Source of the DNA: Mesorhizobium loti
Lineage (GTDB): Bacteria; Pseudomonadota; Alphaproteobacteria; Rhizobiales; Rhizobiaceae
Reading direction: 5' to 3'
NCBI RefSeq assembly: GCF_001510895.1
Contig: NZ_LPWA01000098.1
Location: 186,001-250,000 of the forward strand
DNA: 64,000 bases
Below the pieces are notes generated by a model. It was given only the letters and a program-made list of their open reading frames with translations. It searched no databases and was not told the DNA's origin. The position numbers and the translations under genes were made by a program. Shown piece by piece: positions 40,557 to 49,335 of the stretch (position 1 is the first letter of the stretch; every line of letters begins with the position of its first letter).

Positions 40557-41297
40557 ATGAAGACAGCGTTCACTTTCGTGCTCGGCGCAGCCGCGGTGCT
40601 TGCCGCTGGCGCGACGACCTCACTTGCCAATGACCGTTATGCCGAGGTGCCGCCGGTGATGGTGAGCCCCGATCTTTCAGCACCCTGGGTGCTGCAGCTC
40701 GGCCATGCGCCGGGCATCGTGCGCCCGAGCCGGCAGGCAACGCAGCAGCCGTCGCGACGGCTTTTCCAGGCGCAGCCGGACCGACAGCGGACGGCGGCCG
40801 TGCAGCAGCCTGCCAAGCGCATGGTAATGCGGCCGCAGATCAACCCGATCTACCTTCCGCAGGAAGTCGCCTATGACGGCCCGCAGAAGCCCGGCACCAT
40901 CGTCATCGATACCCACCAGAACTTCCTCTTTCTGATCGAGAAGAACGGCAAGGCAAGGCGCTACGGCGTTGGCACCGGCAAGCCGGGCTTCGAATGGTCG
41001 GGCACGCACAAGATCACCGACAAGAAGGTGTGGCCGGACTGGCGCCCGCCGGCGGTCATGATCAAACGCGAGGCGGCCAAGGGCCGCTACCTGCCGACCT
41101 ATCTTGCCGGCGGCATCGAGAACCCGCTCGGCGCGCGCGCGCTCTATCTCGGCACCACCGAATACCGCATCCACGGCACCAACCAGCCCTGGACGATCGG
41201 CGGCGCGGTGTCTTCCGGCTGCATCCGCATGCGCAACGAGGACGTCGTCGACCTTTACGAGCGCGTGAATGTCGGAACCACCGTCGAGGTGATATAG
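40557..41297 (+). CDS. L,D-transpeptidase (YkuD domain), exported
   Basis: A 246-residue protein with a signal peptide (MKTAFTFVLGAAAVLAAG, cleavage near SLA-ND). A proline/glutamine-rich linker follows to about residue 100. The YkuD domain runs to the end with GTIVIDTHQNFLFLIEKNG and the catalytic stretch HGTNQPWTIGGAVSSGCIRM, holding His, Ser-Gly-Cys and Arg. These enzymes make 3-3 peptidoglycan crosslinks or attach proteins to the wall in the periplasm. Many rhizobial genomes carry several such genes. Confidence 0.9.
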   Translation: MKTAFTFVLGAAAVLAAGATTSLANDRYAEVPPVMVSPDLSAPWVLQLGHAPGIVRPSRQATQQPSRRLFQAQPDRQRTAAVQQPAKRMVMRPQINPIYLPQEVAYDGPQKPGTIVIDTHQNFLFLIEKNGKARRYGVGTGKPGFEWSGTHKITDKKVWPDWRPPAVMIKREAAKGRYLPTYLAGGIENPLGARALYLGTTEYRIHGTNQPWTIGGAVSSGCIRMRNEDVVDLYERVNVGTTVEVI

Positions 41298-41440
41298 TGA
41301 CTGCGAATCAGCCGGTTAGGCAGCTCCCAGTCGTTTTTGGCGTGCTGTTGCCCTGAAGCCATAGCGCGCTTTTGGGAGACGTGCTTAGACTGGCAACGAG
41401 TTTACGGGGGACGGGCCGTGTGGGGATACGGCCAGTCACG

Positions 41441-41473
41441 AAAGGGCAGCACGGGCAACCGTGCTGCCTTTTC
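41441..41473 (+). terminator. Rho-independent terminator 144 bp after the L,D-transpeptidase gene
   Basis: AAAGGGCAGCACGG-GCAA-CCGTGCTGCCTTTT forms a perfect stem with a four-base loop, followed by TTTTCG. It ends either the upstream gene or a small RNA encoded in the gap. Confidence 0.75.
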
Positions 41474-41482
41474 GCTTTCGTG

Positions 41483-41536
41483 CAGGTGCGACTTGGTCGT
41501 CAGGTGCGAGCTGGTCGTCACCAGGTGCGACAGGTC
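41483..41536 (+). repeat. Short tandem repeats upstream of folD
   Basis: CAGGTGCGACTTGGTCGT at 41483-41500 and CAGGTGCGAGCTGGTCGT at 41501-41518 are adjacent 18-bp repeats. A third partial copy (CAGGTGCGACAGGTCG) starts at 41522 after a three-base gap. Function is unknown. Confidence 0.6.
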
Positions 41537-41627
41537 GCCCCGGAAGCACGGGGTTTCGTTTTCAGGGCTGATTTCCGGGCTATGCTCTGCTATTGCAGCG
41601 CACGATTTCCCACCAAAGGTTCGAACT

Positions 41628-42547
41628 ATGACCCGGTCCGACGACAGCCGCTATCTCAAGGGTGGTCCGGTCGCCCAGCGCATCATCGCTTCGGTGCGCG
41701 AGGACGCGGCAATCGCCACGGCGGAAGGGTTTCCGCCGAAGCTTGTCTCGATCACCGTCGGCGACACCGACGCCGTCGATGTCTATGTGCGCAACCAGCG
41801 CGCCAAGGCGGAGCTTGCAGGCGTCGGCTTCGAGGAGAGACGCTTTGCCGCCGACACCACGGCGGGCGAACTGGAAGCCGCCATCCATGGCCTCAACGCC
41901 GACCCGCGCGTCACCGGCATCATCATCCAGCGCCCGGTGCCGGCGCATATCCCGATCAAGACGCTGCAGGCGGCGGTGCATCCGCTGAAGGCGTCGAGGG
42001 CATGCATCCGGCCTCGATCGGCAACATTGTCTACAACCAGCTCGATCTGGCACCCTGCACGGCGGCCGCCTCGGTCGAGCTGCTCAAGGAGACCGGGCTC
42101 GACCTCAAAGGGCTCGAGGTCGTGGTCGTCGGCCATTCCGAGATCGTCGGCAAGCCGATCGCCTTCCTGTTGATGAGCGAGGGGGCGACGGTGACGGTCT
42201 GCCATCACATGACCCGTTCGGTCGCGGCGCACGCACGGCGCGCCGACGCACTGTTCGTCGCCGTCGGCAAGCCGCGCCTGATCAAGGCCGACATGGTGAA
42301 GCCCGGAGCCTGCGTCATCGATATCGGCATCAATTCGGAAATCGGGCCTGACGGCGAAAGCCGCATCGTCGGCGACGTCGACACCGAGAGCGTCAAGGAG
42401 GTCGCCTCCTGGATCACGCCGGTGCCGGGCGGCGTCGGCCCGCTGACGGTCGCGATCCTGCTGCGCAACACCATGGTGGCCCTCAACCGCCAGCGCGCGC
42501 TTTACCGCGCGACCTATGGCGTGGCGGACAAGCTCGCGGCGGAATAA
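41628..42547 (+). CDS. folD: FolD-family methylenetetrahydrofolate dehydrogenase with altered active site; frameshift
   Basis: About 306 residues once joined. The frame breaks at about 41990, where one A would turn AAGGCGTCGAG into the expected AAGGACGTCGAG. The Rossmann part has VVVGHSEIVGKPIAFLL, and the end has WITPVPGGVGPLTVAILLRN, both typical. In the first domain the order is VGDTDAVDVYVRNQ. Gln57 stands where FolD enzymes have the catalytic Lys, Val50 where they have a Ser, and VEGMHP has Glu in place of the usual Asp. The dehydrogenase reaction may persist, but the cyclohydrolase activity is doubtful. It is ten bases from the glcF stop, convergent. Confidence 0.82.
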
Positions 42548-42556
42548 CCAGCCGAC

Positions 42557-43884
42557 CTATTCGGCGGCGATCAGGCTTTTCCCGGAAACGCCTTCCGGCT
42601 TCGGGCCGCCATAGGCCCAGTCGAGCAATTTTATCGTGTGCACCACCGGCAGCTTTGCGGCCGACGCGATCTGGGTGATGCAGCCGATATTGCCGGTGGC
42701 GACGATTTCGGCGCCGGTCGCCTCGATATTCCTGACCTTGCGGTCGCGCAGCTTCGCCGAGATCTCGGACTGCAGGATGTTGTAGGTGCCGGCAGAGCCG
42801 CAGCACAGATGGCTTTCGCGCGGCTCGCGCACGACGAAGCCGCCCGGGCCAGAAGCTCCTTCGGCTGGCGCGTGATCTTCTGGCCGTGCTGCATCGAGCA
42901 GGCGGAATGATAGGCGACGACCGTGCCCGGCTTGCGCACCGGCTCGGGCATGTCGATAGCGGCGAGATATTCGGTGATGTCCTTGGCCAGTGCCGAAACA
43001 CGCGCCGCCTTTTCCGCATAAGATGGATCGAGGCGCAGCATGAAGCCGTAATCCTTGATGGTCGTGCCGCAACCGGAGGCGGTGATGATGATCGCGTCGA
43101 GCCCGCCCTGGTCGATGGCGCGCGTCCAGGCGTCGACGTTCTGCCTGGCCGAGGCAAGGGCCTGTTCCTCGCGGCCCATGTGGTGGACGAGCGCGCCGCA
43201 GCAGCCCTCGCCTTCCGGTACCACGACCTCGACGCCAAGTCGCGTCAGAAGCGAGATGGTCGTCTCATTGATGGCCGGGTCCAGCACCGACTGGGCGCAG
43301 CCGGTGAGGATGGCGACGCGGCCACGTTTTTTGGTCCCCTGCCCGGCATGCGTTCCGGGCAAAGCCATCGGCGATGCCGGCGGGATCGAAGACGGCGCAA
43401 GCTCCAGCATGGCCGCGACCGGTCGCAGCGCCGGCAGGCTTTCAAACAGGCCGATGAATGGCCGGCCCAATCCAGCCAGCTTCAGTGCGGCGCGGAAGCG
43501 GCCCGGGTAAGGCAGCACGAAAGCCAGCATGGCGCGCGTCAGCCGGTCGAGCAGCGGCCGCCTGTAGGTCTTCTGGATGTGGGCGCGCGCGTGATCGACC
43601 AGATGCATATAGTTGACGCCCGAGGGGCACGTCGTCATGCAGGCAAGGCAGGAGAGACACCGGTCGATATGGGTGACGATCTCCTTGTCGGCCGGGCGGC
43701 CGTTCTCCAGCATGTCCTTGATCAGATAGATGCGGCCGCGCGGGGAATCGAGCTCGTTGCCCAAGGTCACATAGGTCGGGCATGTGGCGGTACAGAAGCC
43801 GCAATGCACGCATTTGCGCAGGATCTTTTCCGACTCCGCGACATGCGGGTCGGCGAGCTGCGCGGCTGAGAAATTGGTCTGCAT
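42557..43884 (-). CDS. glcF: Glycolate oxidase iron-sulfur subunit, with a frameshift
   Basis: About 442 residues. Two 4Fe-4S motifs are near the N-terminus: CVHCGFCTATCPTY and CLSCLACMTTCPSGV. Two CCG domains follow, with GCAQSVLDPAIN, GEGCCGALVHHMG and, after a frame change near 42841-42845, SHLCCGSAGTYNILQ. One base restores the frame. With GlcD and GlcE it oxidises glycolate to glyoxylate and passes electrons to the membrane chain. The start is ten bases after the glcE stop. Confidence 0.92.
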
Positions 43885-43894
43885 CTCTTCGTTC

Positions 43895-45100
43895 CTAGGC
43901 CATGCGGCCGGGGTTGAGAATGTGCTTCGGATCGAACTCGGCCTTGAGCCTGGCCGACAGCGCCGCCAGATGCGGCGGCTGCGGCTCGAACACCGGCAAA
44001 GCGGCGCGATGCGAGGCCGAAGCGCGCACCAGCGTCGCATGGCCGCCGCCATGTTTGCGGATCAATCCGCGCAGCAGCTCGGCCTCCGGGTCGTCCTCGC
44101 GCATCGAAAGCCACACCAGCCCGCCCTGCCAGTCGTAGAAGGCGTCGACAGCCGCCTGCATGCGAAGCGCCATCACCATGTGATGCGCCTCAGACGGCGC
44201 CATCGACACCCGCCAGACGGGCCTTGCGCCGCCATCGGCGAAAGGCATGCAGTCGCGAATGTCGCGCCAGATGGCTTTCGAGGCCTCGCCGGCAATTTCC
44301 TGCAGCGGGCCAGCCTTGCCGAGCAGTTGTTTCAGCGCCTCGACGCGATAGACGACCGACGGACCAAAGCCTTCAACACGCAGCAGCGTGGCGGCATCGC
44401 TGCCGAGCTTGCCGGCGGCGACGCGCGCGGCGATCCGCTCCGGCAGATGCGCCGCACTCGACACTTCTGCACTGGAACCCATCGCCAGCGCCATGGCGGC
44501 GACAGCGGCATCGTCGAGCAGGCCACGGATGGCCAGAGTCACCTCGGTCTCGGCCGCGGGCAGGACTTTGAAGGTGACGTCGGTCAGCACGGCAAGCGTG
44601 CCCCAACTTCCCGCCATAAGCTTGGAGAGATCGTAGCCGGTGACATTCTTGACGACGCGGCCGCCCGACTTGAAGGCTTCGCCACGTCCCGAGATGGCGG
44701 CGATGCCGAGAATGTGGTCGCGCGCGGCGCCTGCCTTCAGCCGCCGCGGGCCGGACAGGTTCGAGGCCAGCACACCGCCGATCGTACCCCTGCCCGCTTC
44801 GCCGCCGAGCAGCAGGCCGTAGTCCATCGGTTCAAAGGCGAATTGCTGGCCGTTTTCGGCAAGCAGTTTTTCGATCTCGGCGAGCGGCGTGCCGGCGCGT
44901 GCCGACAGCACCAGCTCGGCCGGCTCGTAGAGTGTGACGCCGATGAGCTTCGACAGATCGAGCGTATGCTCGGTCTGCAGCGGACGGCCGATGCCGCGTT
45001 TGGAGCCCTGGCCGAGGATTTCGACGGGGGCTTCTTTGGCGGCTGCCCATTGCACGGTGGAGAGGACTTCGGCGGGTGTGGGGGGAGTGAAGGTGGTCAT
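43895..45100 (-). CDS. glcE: Glycolate oxidase FAD-binding subunit
   Basis: A 401-residue protein. The FAD_binding_4 domain has [50 protein letters not shown] and [22 protein letters not shown]. Start ATG 45100 gives [14 protein letters not shown]; the frame extends upstream only into a repeat. It lies between glcD and glcF. The gap to glcD is occupied by a MITE-like repeat. Confidence 0.92.
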   Translation of the reverse strand: MTTFTPPTPAEVLSTVQWAAAKEAPVEILGQGSKRGIGRPLQTEHTLDLSKLIGVTLYEPAELVLSARAGTPLAEIEKLLAENGQQFAFEPMDYGLLLGGEAGRGTIGGVLASNLSGPRRLKAGAARDHILGIAAISGRGEAFKSGGRVVKNVTGYDLSKLMAGSWGTLAVLTDVTFKVLPAAETEVTLAIRGLLDDAAVAAMALAMGSSAEVSSAAHLPERIAARVAAGKLGSDAATLLRVEGFGPSVVYRVEALKQLLGKAGPLQEIAGEASKAIWRDIRDCMPFADGGARPVWRVSMAPSEAHHMVMALRMQAAVDAFYDWQGGLVWLSMREDDPEAELLRGLIRKHGGGHATLVRASASHRAALPVFEPQPPHLAALSARLKAEFDPKHILNPGRMA

Positions 45101-45143
45101 GGATGCAGGACCATCCCAAATGAAGATATGTCGAGTTCCTTCA

Positions 45144-45302
45144 CACCCCCCTCTGTCCTGCCGGACATCTCCCCCGCAAGGGGGGAGATCGGCAACTTCC
45201 GCGCCCCGCCTTCCCGCCAACGTTGGAGATTGGCGAAAGCCTCCGCGACGTCCAATCTCCCCCCTTGCGGGGGAGATGTCCGGCAGGACAGAGGGGGGTG
45301 TT
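45144..45302. repeat. MITE-like inverted repeat element, copy 2
   Basis: Same design as 37191-37350: arms CACCCCCCTCTGTCCTGCCG and its inverse, nested CCCCCGCAAGGGGGGAGA hairpins, and a central GATTGGCGAAAGCCTCCGCG. It separates glcD from glcE in an otherwise tight operon. Confidence 0.75.
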
Positions 45303-45321
45303 CAAGCACCAACGTCGCCAC

Positions 45322-46818
45322 TCAAAACCTCGGAATGTCCGGAAACGCCACCTGCCCGCGATGCACATGCATGCGCCCCAACTCGGCGCAGCGGCGGAGC
45401 TGCGGGAAAACCTTGCCGGGGTTGAGCAGATGATTGGGATCGAACGCGCATTTGACCCGCATCTGCTGGTCGAGGTCGATCTGGTTGAACATTTCGGGCA
45501 TCAGGTCGCGCTTTTCGACCCCCACGCCATGCTCTCCGGTCAGCACGCCGCCGACCTCGACGCAAAGCCGCAGGATGTCGGCGCCAAAACTTTCGGCCTT
45601 GTCGAGCTCGCCTGGCACATTGGCGTCGTAAAGGATCAACGGGTGCAGATTGCCGTCGCCGGCATGGAAGACATTGGCAACGCCCAGCCCGTATTTCTCG
45701 GAAAGGTCGCGCATGCCGGCGAGAACCCTCGGCAATTCCTTGCGCGGGATGGTGCCGTCCATGCAGTAATAGTCGGGCGAGATGCGGCCGACCGCCGGGA
45801 AAGCCGCCTTGCGGCCGGCCCAGAAACTCAGCCGCTCCTGTTCCGACTGCGAAATGCGGCAGGTGGTCGAGCCGTTCCTGTAAGCGATCGCCTCGACAAG
45901 GCCGATCAGATGATCGACCTCGACGCTCGGCCCGTCGAGCTCGACGATGAGCAGCGCCTCGACATCGAGCGGATAGCCGGCATGGACGAAATCTTCCGCC
46001 GCGTGGATCGCCGGCTGGTCCATCATCTCCATACCGCCTGGGATGATGCCGGCGCCGATGATGTCGGCCACGCACTGGCCGCCCTGCTCGCTGGTCGGGA
46101 AGCCGATCAAAAGCGCGCGCGCCGTCTCCGGCTTCTTCAGGATGCGGACCGTGACCTCGGTGACGACGCCGAGCAGACCTTCGGAGCCGGTCATGACGCC
46201 GAGCAGGTCGTAGCCTTCCTGGTCGAGATGGCTGCCGCCGAGCCGCACCACCTCGCCATTCATCAGCACCATCTCGATGCCCAGAACATTGTTGGCGGTG
46301 AGCCCGTATTTCAGGCAGTGCACGCCGCCGGAATTCTCCGCGACATTGCCGCCGATCGAGCAGGCGATCTGGGAGGATGGATCGGGGGCGTAGTAAAAGC
46401 CCTCCTGCTCGACGGCGGTGGTGATGCCGAGATTGGTCACACCCGGCTGGGCGACGACAACGCGGTTGGGGTAGTCGATCGCAAGGATCCGGTTGAAACG
46501 GCTCATCACCAGAAGCACCGCATCTTCAAGCGGCAACGCGCCGCCGGACAGCGAGGTGCCGGAACCGCGCGGCACGACGCGGATGTTGCGCCCGTTGCAG
46601 TATTTCAGCACCCGCGAGACCTGCGCCACCGTTTCCGGCAGCACCACGACCAGCGGCAATTGCCGGTAGGCGGTGAGGCCGTCGCTCTCGAAGGCGCGCA
46701 TTTCATTGGCCGCATCGACGACGCCCTCGCCCGGCACGATGATACGCATGTCGGCGACGATCTCGGCGCGCCGGCGCATCGTGTCGGCATCTGGCTTCGG
46801 CATGGCAAGGCCGGACAT
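45322..46818 (-). CDS. glcD: Glycolate oxidase subunit GlcD (FAD-linked)
   Basis: A 498-residue flavoprotein, the catalytic subunit. FAD-binding stretches are VVVLPETVAQVSRVLKYCN, VVPRGSGTSLSGGALP and CSIGGNVAENSGGVHCLKYG. The C-terminal FAD-linked oxidase domain has GDGNLHPLILYD and TGEHGVGVEKRD, with the conserved His. Start ATG 46818 follows GGAGGAGGC. First gene of glcD-glcE-glcF, with a perfect inverted repeat just upstream. It may also accept other small 2-hydroxy acids. Confidence 0.94.
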   Translation of the reverse strand: MSGLAMPKPDADTMRRRAEIVADMRIIVPGEGVVDAANEMRAFESDGLTAYRQLPLVVVLPETVAQVSRVLKYCNGRNIRVVPRGSGTSLSGGALPLEDAVLLVMSRFNRILAIDYPNRVVVAQPGVTNLGITTAVEQEGFYYAPDPSSQIACSIGGNVAENSGGVHCLKYGLTANNVLGIEMVLMNGEVVRLGGSHLDQEGYDLLGVMTGSEGLLGVVTEVTVRILKKPETARALLIGFPTSEQGGQCVADIIGAGIIPGGMEMMDQPAIHAAEDFVHAGYPLDVEALLIVELDGPSVEVDHLIGLVEAIAYRNGSTTCRISQSEQERLSFWAGRKAAFPAVGRISPDYYCMDGTIPRKELPRVLAGMRDLSEKYGLGVANVFHAGDGNLHPLILYDANVPGELDKAESFGADILRLCVEVGGVLTGEHGVGVEKRDLMPEMFNQIDLDQQMRVKCAFDPNHLLNPGKVFPQLRRCAELGRMHVHRGQVAFPDIPRF

Positions 46819-46837
46819 CGGCGCCTCCTCCACTCGA

Positions 46838-46858
46838 CTGGTAAAAATCTTTTACCAG
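46838..46858. promoter_or_regulatory. Operator candidate upstream of glcD
   Basis: CTGGTAAAA, ATC, TTTTACCAG: a perfect inverted repeat with 9-bp arms, starting 20 bp before the glcD start codon and next to its ribosome binding site. The CTGGT...ACCAG ends resemble half-sites of FadR/LldR-type GntR repressors, though the spacing is wider. A GntR regulator is encoded at 48512. Confidence 0.45.
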
Positions 46859-46976
46859 CGTGAGGCTTTTGTTGCAAACGCTGCTTTGGTCGAGCCCGGC
46901 AACGAGCGTAACTGCGAGGTTCCGCAGCGGCAATCTGCCGCTACGGATCGATCATGTCCGGGAGAAGTTTGGCCGC

Positions 46977-48299
46977 CTACTCGCCCGGGTGCTTGGCCGG
47001 CTCGGAGTGCAGGCGCCGCACACGGCGCACGCCCCACCAGACGAGCAGGATGGCGACCGGCACGGAGGCTGCGGTGACGACCTCCGGCGCGAAGGCATGG
47101 CCGAAGATCGACACGCCCTTGGCGACATAGCCGATAAGGCCGACGACGTAATAGGAGACGGCGGCGACCGACAGGCCTTCGACGGTCTGCTGCAGGCGCA
47201 GCTGCAGCCGGGCGCGGTTGTTCATCGAGGCGAGCAGGTCGCGGTTCTGCTTCTCGACGTCGACATCGACCCAGGTGCGCAGCAGTGTGGTGGCGCGGGT
47301 GAGTTTTCGCGAGAGGTTGGCCTGGCGCTCCTCGACCGAACGGCAGGTGCGCATGGCCGGCGCCATGCGCCGCTGCAGGAAGCCAGCCCAGGTGTCGTAG
47401 CCTTGCACCGGCTCCTCATCCAGCGCCCCCAGGCGCGCGGTGACGATGCCGTCATAGGCGCGGCTGGCGCCGAAGCGGTAGAGGCTGGAGGCAGCATCGG
47501 CCTCCAGTTCGGCGGCGAGCTCGGTGAGGTCGGCGAGCAAGGTCTGGCTGTCGCGGGTCTCGGCCGCCTTCATTTCCAGCGTCGTCTGCGCCAGCCGGTC
47601 CTCGATGCGGCGGGCGCGGCCGGACAGCGTCAGCGCCAGCGGCAGGCCAAGCATGGCAAGGGTGCGGTAGGTCTCGATGTCGATCAGCCGTTGCGACAGC
47701 GCGCCGGTGCTGGCCGGCGTCAGGCCGCGGTCGAGCACCAGCATGCGGGTCAGGCCGTCGCCATCCTGGCGAAAGTCGGTAACGATGGCGGCAACGCCGC
47801 GCTCGACCAGCGAGTAGCAGAGGCTTGTCGGATCGAAGCCGGCAATCAGCTTCTCGCTCGCCTGCGTCCACTTGCGGATTTCCAGCCGGATGCCGGAAAT
47901 CACCGTTCCGGGCGGTGAGAAGCCATTGCCGAAGGGTGAATCCTCCTGGCCGCGGCCGTTTTCGGCAAGCGGCCCTTCCCAGAGATAGGTGGAGAATTCG
48001 GTATGCCGCTCCCAGCGCAGCGTGCCCTTGCCCCATCGCATGGCGTGGTGGCGGGCATGACGCTCGGGGGCTGCAATGCCGAGGCGCCGCGACAGTTCCG
48101 ACAGCACGGCATGGTCGACGCCGGAGCCGCCCTCGGTCATGAAGGAAAGCTGGATGAGCACGCGCGGCTTCTCGACCAGCGGATGCGGCCGGGCATGGAC
48201 CTCGCCCAATGCGCCGGGGCGTCCCTCATGCGCCGGAAAGCCCATGACGCTGCCTTGGGCGCGCGGCTGGAATTCGAGATTGGACGTCTCGTCTGACAC
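46977..48299 (-). CDS. DUF3422 family membrane protein
   Basis: About 440 residues from a GTG at 48299 that has AGGGGG just upstream; ATG 48245 is an alternative. The protein is mostly soluble and rich in charged helix (for example RKLTRATTLLRTWVDVDVEKQN). It ends with two membrane segments, AAVSYYVVGLIGYVAKGVSIF and VVTAASVPVAILLVWWGV, then a short basic tail. This matches DUF3422, a proteobacterial family without known function. It lies between the glc genes and the lldR/lldD pair and reads toward glcD. Confidence 0.75.
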   Translation of the reverse strand: MSDETSNLEFQPRAQGSVMGFPAHEGRPGALGEVHARPHPLVEKPRVLIQLSFMTEGGSGVDHAVLSELSRRLGIAAPERHARHHAMRWGKGTLRWERHTEFSTYLWEGPLAENGRGQEDSPFGNGFSPPGTVISGIRLEIRKWTQASEKLIAGFDPTSLCYSLVERGVAAIVTDFRQDGDGLTRMLVLDRGLTPASTGALSQRLIDIETYRTLAMLGLPLALTLSGRARRIEDRLAQTTLEMKAAETRDSQTLLADLTELAAELEADAASSLYRFGASRAYDGIVTARLGALDEEPVQGYDTWAGFLQRRMAPAMRTCRSVEERQANLSRKLTRATTLLRTWVDVDVEKQNRDLLASMNNRARLQLRLQQTVEGLSVAAVSYYVVGLIGYVAKGVSIFGHAFAPEVVTAASVPVAILLVWWGVRRVRRLHSEPAKHPGE

Positions 48300-48414
48300 G
48301 TCTGGTCCCCCTGGTTTCGACCACCCTTCGTGCGATGGCGTTCTCCTGCGGCAATCGACGAGGCACGTAAACAGCAAATTTCAGCAGCCGCCGATGCAAC
48401 GGCGCGGCGCCAAA

Positions 48415-48459
48415 GCCAACCGGATCCGGTGAATTGGATAAATAATTTGACCGGTTGGC
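48415..48459. promoter_or_regulatory. Long-range inverted repeat upstream of the GntR gene
   Basis: GCCAACCGG (48415-48423) and CCGGTTGGC (48451-48459) are exact inverses, 27 bp apart, in the region just upstream of the GntR gene. Could be a two-site operator for autoregulation or chance in GC-rich DNA. Confidence 0.3.
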
Positions 48460-48511
48460 GACAGAGGCCTTAATCTGCGCGACATCCGTTCTGTTCCCAG
48501 GCACCCCTCCA

Positions 48512-49314
48512 TTGAGCGACATCTTCTCCAGGATCGAGCATTCGCGCACCGCCGACGAGGTTGTGCAGCAGATCGAGAGCCTGATCCTCGAAGGTGTGCT
48601 GCGCACCGGCGACCGATTGCCCGGCGAGCGCGAGCTGGCGCGCCAGTTCGACGTGTCGCGGCCGATCCTGCGCGATGCGCTGAAGGCGCTCGAAGGACGC
48701 GGGCTGCTAACGACCAGGCCGGGCGGCGGCACCCATGTCGCCGACGTCATCGGCCAGCTCTTCACCAGGCCGGTGACCGATCTCATCTCCACGCATCGCA
48801 AGGCGGTGACCGACTATCTGGAATACCGCCGCGAGATCGAGGCGGTGGCGGCCGAATATGCCGCGCGCGCGCGACACCGGAGGATCTGGCGCTGCTCGAC
48901 CGCATCATGGCGCGCATGGACGAAGCGCACCGGACCGGCGATTTCGACGACGAAGCCGAAATCGACGTCGAGTTCCATCACGCGGTCTGCGAATGCGCGC
49001 ACAACATCATCCTTTTGCATACGCTGCGCTCCTGCTACCGGCTGCTTTCCGAGGGCGTGTTCCAGAACCGGCTTCTGGTGTTCACCGTGCCCGGCGCCCG
49101 CGACGCGCTGCTTCAGCAGCACCGGGCGATCCACGCGGCCATCAAGGCCGGCGATCCCATCGCGGCGCGCAAGTCGGCAATGGATCACATCACCTATGTC
49201 GAGCGCTCCATGGCGGAAGCCGAGCGCAGCGGCGACTGGCAGCGCGTCTCGCGGCTGCGGCTAAGGCAGCGCTCGGAAGCCAGCGACATCGAACCCACAC
49301 GCAAACGCTCCTAA
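48512..49314 (+). CDS. LldR-like GntR-family regulator (FCD domain), with a frameshift
   Basis: About 267 residues. The N-terminal winged helix reads ADEVVQQIESLILEGVLRTG, DRLPGERELARQFDVSR and LKALEGRGLLTTRPGGGTHVA. After a frame change in the GCGCGC run at about 48861-48875, the FCD ligand domain continues with DEAEIDVEFHHAVCECAHN and QQHRAIHAAIKAGDPIAARK, whose Asp and His residues bind a metal. Start is probably TTG 48512 (LSDIFSRIEHSRTADE). It lies 21 bases before lldD and probably controls it in response to lactate or a related acid. Confidence 0.85.
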
Positions 49315-49335
49315 GCATCGTCAGCGGGGACCACC

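Larger units (their letters stand above)
41298..41627. other. Intergenic region with an isolated terminator and tandem repeats
   Basis: 330 bp between the L,D-transpeptidase and folD. No protein gene is seen. A degenerate piece resembling the RIME-like element lies near 41350-41382 (GCGCTTTTGGGAGACGTGC). A strong terminator is at 41441-41473 and short tandem repeats are at 41483-41536; both are listed separately. Confidence 0.5.
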
